Origin: Fasciolopsis buskii
Taxonomy: Eukaryota > Platyhelminthes > Trematoda > Plagiorchiida > Fasciolidae
Direction: 5' to 3'
Assembly: GCA_008360955.1 (NCBI GenBank)
Contig: LUCM01004773.1
Coordinates: 38,023-102,022 of the forward strand
Length of the DNA: 64,000 nt
A program made the position numbers and the translations under genes. Within the stretch, counting starts at the first letter, position 1; each line of letters opens with the position of its first letter. Below the pieces are notes generated by a model. The model was not told the DNA's origin and did no database searches. It saw only the letters and a program-made list of their open reading frames with translations. Shown here in pieces: positions 63,009-64,000 of this stretch.

Positions 63009-63389
63009 CTGTAACCGGCATTTTGTCGGCCATTTTGGAAAATATATCTTCCAACTCGTCATAATTGGTAGGCGTGGCCGGTTTCACCGCAGGACTGAAA
63101 TCGATCGACGGTTGGTTGACTGCACCGACTGTCGGATCAATGTCCCCAAGACCTAATTGAAGCAGGTCTTGCGAAAGTAGATCGTTAACGGTCGTCTTCT
63201 GGTTTTCCGTCGTTTCCATACGCTTCCTCGGCGGGGAATTTGTCAAATCTAAGCGTGGGCTGTCGGGCATACCGGGACCGGAAATACTAGTGGTGGAGGA
63301 AGGGGTCATGCGTGCGCCAGATTTGGTGACTTTTTCCGCGTAGAATTCCAACGCATTAGTAGCCTGCTCACAAATACGAGCGATTTCGG
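63009..63389 (-). CDS. GGA: GGA-like clathrin adaptor, exon: GAT end and hinge
   Basis: GGA proteins are Arf-dependent monomeric clathrin adaptors at the trans-Golgi network, with domain order VHS, GAT, hinge, GAE ear. Seen: the reading frame opens with AEIARICEQATNALEFYAEK, which lines up with the last helix of the GAT domain (family pattern E-I-L-Q-A-x-D-x-L-x-x-V-I-N-x-Y-K). A Ser/Thr/Pro-rich hinge follows, then VNDLLSQDLLQLGLGD, which matches the conserved GGA hinge motif LLDDELMxLGLxD. The exon closes at an ACAG/GTGAGT donor (phase 1). The chosen acceptor is GTGCAG after a pyrimidine tract. An alternative acceptor (TAG) would start the exon at 63477, but the added residues do not look like GAT. 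The VHS exons are expected beyond 64000. The family call rests on this exon plus the ear exon below; gamma-adaptin is the main alternative. Confidence 0.68.
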
Positions 63390-64000
63390 CTGCACTCGCC
63401 CGCAAACCATACGAGCCGGGGAATTTGAGAAAAAAGTGGATAACAGTATTCGCGAGAGTATCCTCAAAAATACGACGCTAATGTAACCGAATTGACAATA
63501 GGTATGGCATACACAGAGAATGCGCCAAAGATTGGAAAGATTAAACTCATTACTACAAAAATAGCCTAACATGTGATCTAGCCGATGACAACCAGGATTA
63601 AAAAGTGCTCTTTTTATATTGCGATCTGATAAGCACCATTCACATTTTGAGGGCGATCAAGGTAGCACTTGATCAGTGGAATGGACAAAACATTTTACCT
63701 TATCAATTTTGAATTTGAGCGTTGGGCCATCCTTACTTTTTTTCGTTAAATAATTGTTTTCCCTACCGATATCGATTTATTCCTGATAAATGAAGCAACT
63801 CATCCCGAAATACCGGTACCATACTGTTCCCTACTACGAATTTTCCCCATTTTCGCCTGCACTTTGTCGATTATCTAACAACGGGACCGCGTGTTGACGT
63901 GGTAATGATGACTTGTGCGGCTCCATAGCCCAAAGAGCTATATATAGGATGGTCCCACTTGAAGCTCTAAGATCGAATCCTTTTTATAAAACGAGCAATA
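63390..64000. other. upstream GGA intron or flank, nothing recognised
   Basis: No VHS or early GAT coding stretch can be read on the minus strand here. The upstream exons are probably outside the window. A candidate longer version of the GAT exon would begin at 63477. Confidence 0.4.

Overview
This window reads as nuclear DNA of a flatworm, most likely a digenean trematode (fluke). It has very sparse coding sequence, GT-AG introns, long AT-rich intergenic stretches, tRNA-derived SINEs, and decayed RTE-like and CR1/jockey-like LINE fragments whose reverse-transcriptase wording is typical of fluke genomes. No bacterial operons, rRNA genes or CRISPR arrays are visible. The species cannot be fixed from the sequence alone.

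The only host gene I can support well is at the right end, on the minus strand. Three exons (63389-63009, 59789-59558, 59150-58706) join in compatible phases. They encode part of a GGA-type clathrin adaptor: the end of a GAT domain, a hinge with two conserved acidic/leucine motifs, and the first half of a gamma-adaptin-ear (GAE) domain. The N-terminal VHS part should lie beyond position 64000. The last part of the ear is not found below 58706. Two weaker candidate exons lie near 40.6-41.2 kb, next to an assembly gap.

The rest is mostly transposon debris. Two minus-strand CR1/jockey-like LINE copies lie at about 0.77-2.2 kb and 24.9-26.15 kb. Plus-strand RTE-like LINE pieces lie at 18.9-19.7, 39.85-40.2 and 41.5-42.15 kb, and a minus-strand RTE endonuclease piece lies at 51.7-52.1 kb. 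A tRNA-headed SINE family has at least five clear copies (7.7, 23.1, 27.9, 39.7 and 55.9 kb) plus decayed ones. A separate tRNA-Leu-like element at 32.9-33.2 kb is built as a long foldback: the tRNA-like core is the loop and two arms of roughly 110 bp form the stem. Partial arms of it recur at 5.5, 10.3 and 47.7 kb. A MITE-like element with terminal inverted repeats occurs at 29.3 and 46.5 kb, and an LTR-like repeat pair at 32.4 and 37.1 kb.

The window also carries assembly artefacts. A complete Nextera junction adapter sits at 17231-17268 and is followed by one N. After it, the sequence just upstream starts again, differing by one substitution, a 29-base indel and the repeat structure, so two haplotypes appear to be joined in false tandem. 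There are also N gaps at 40305-40637 and 51099-51683.
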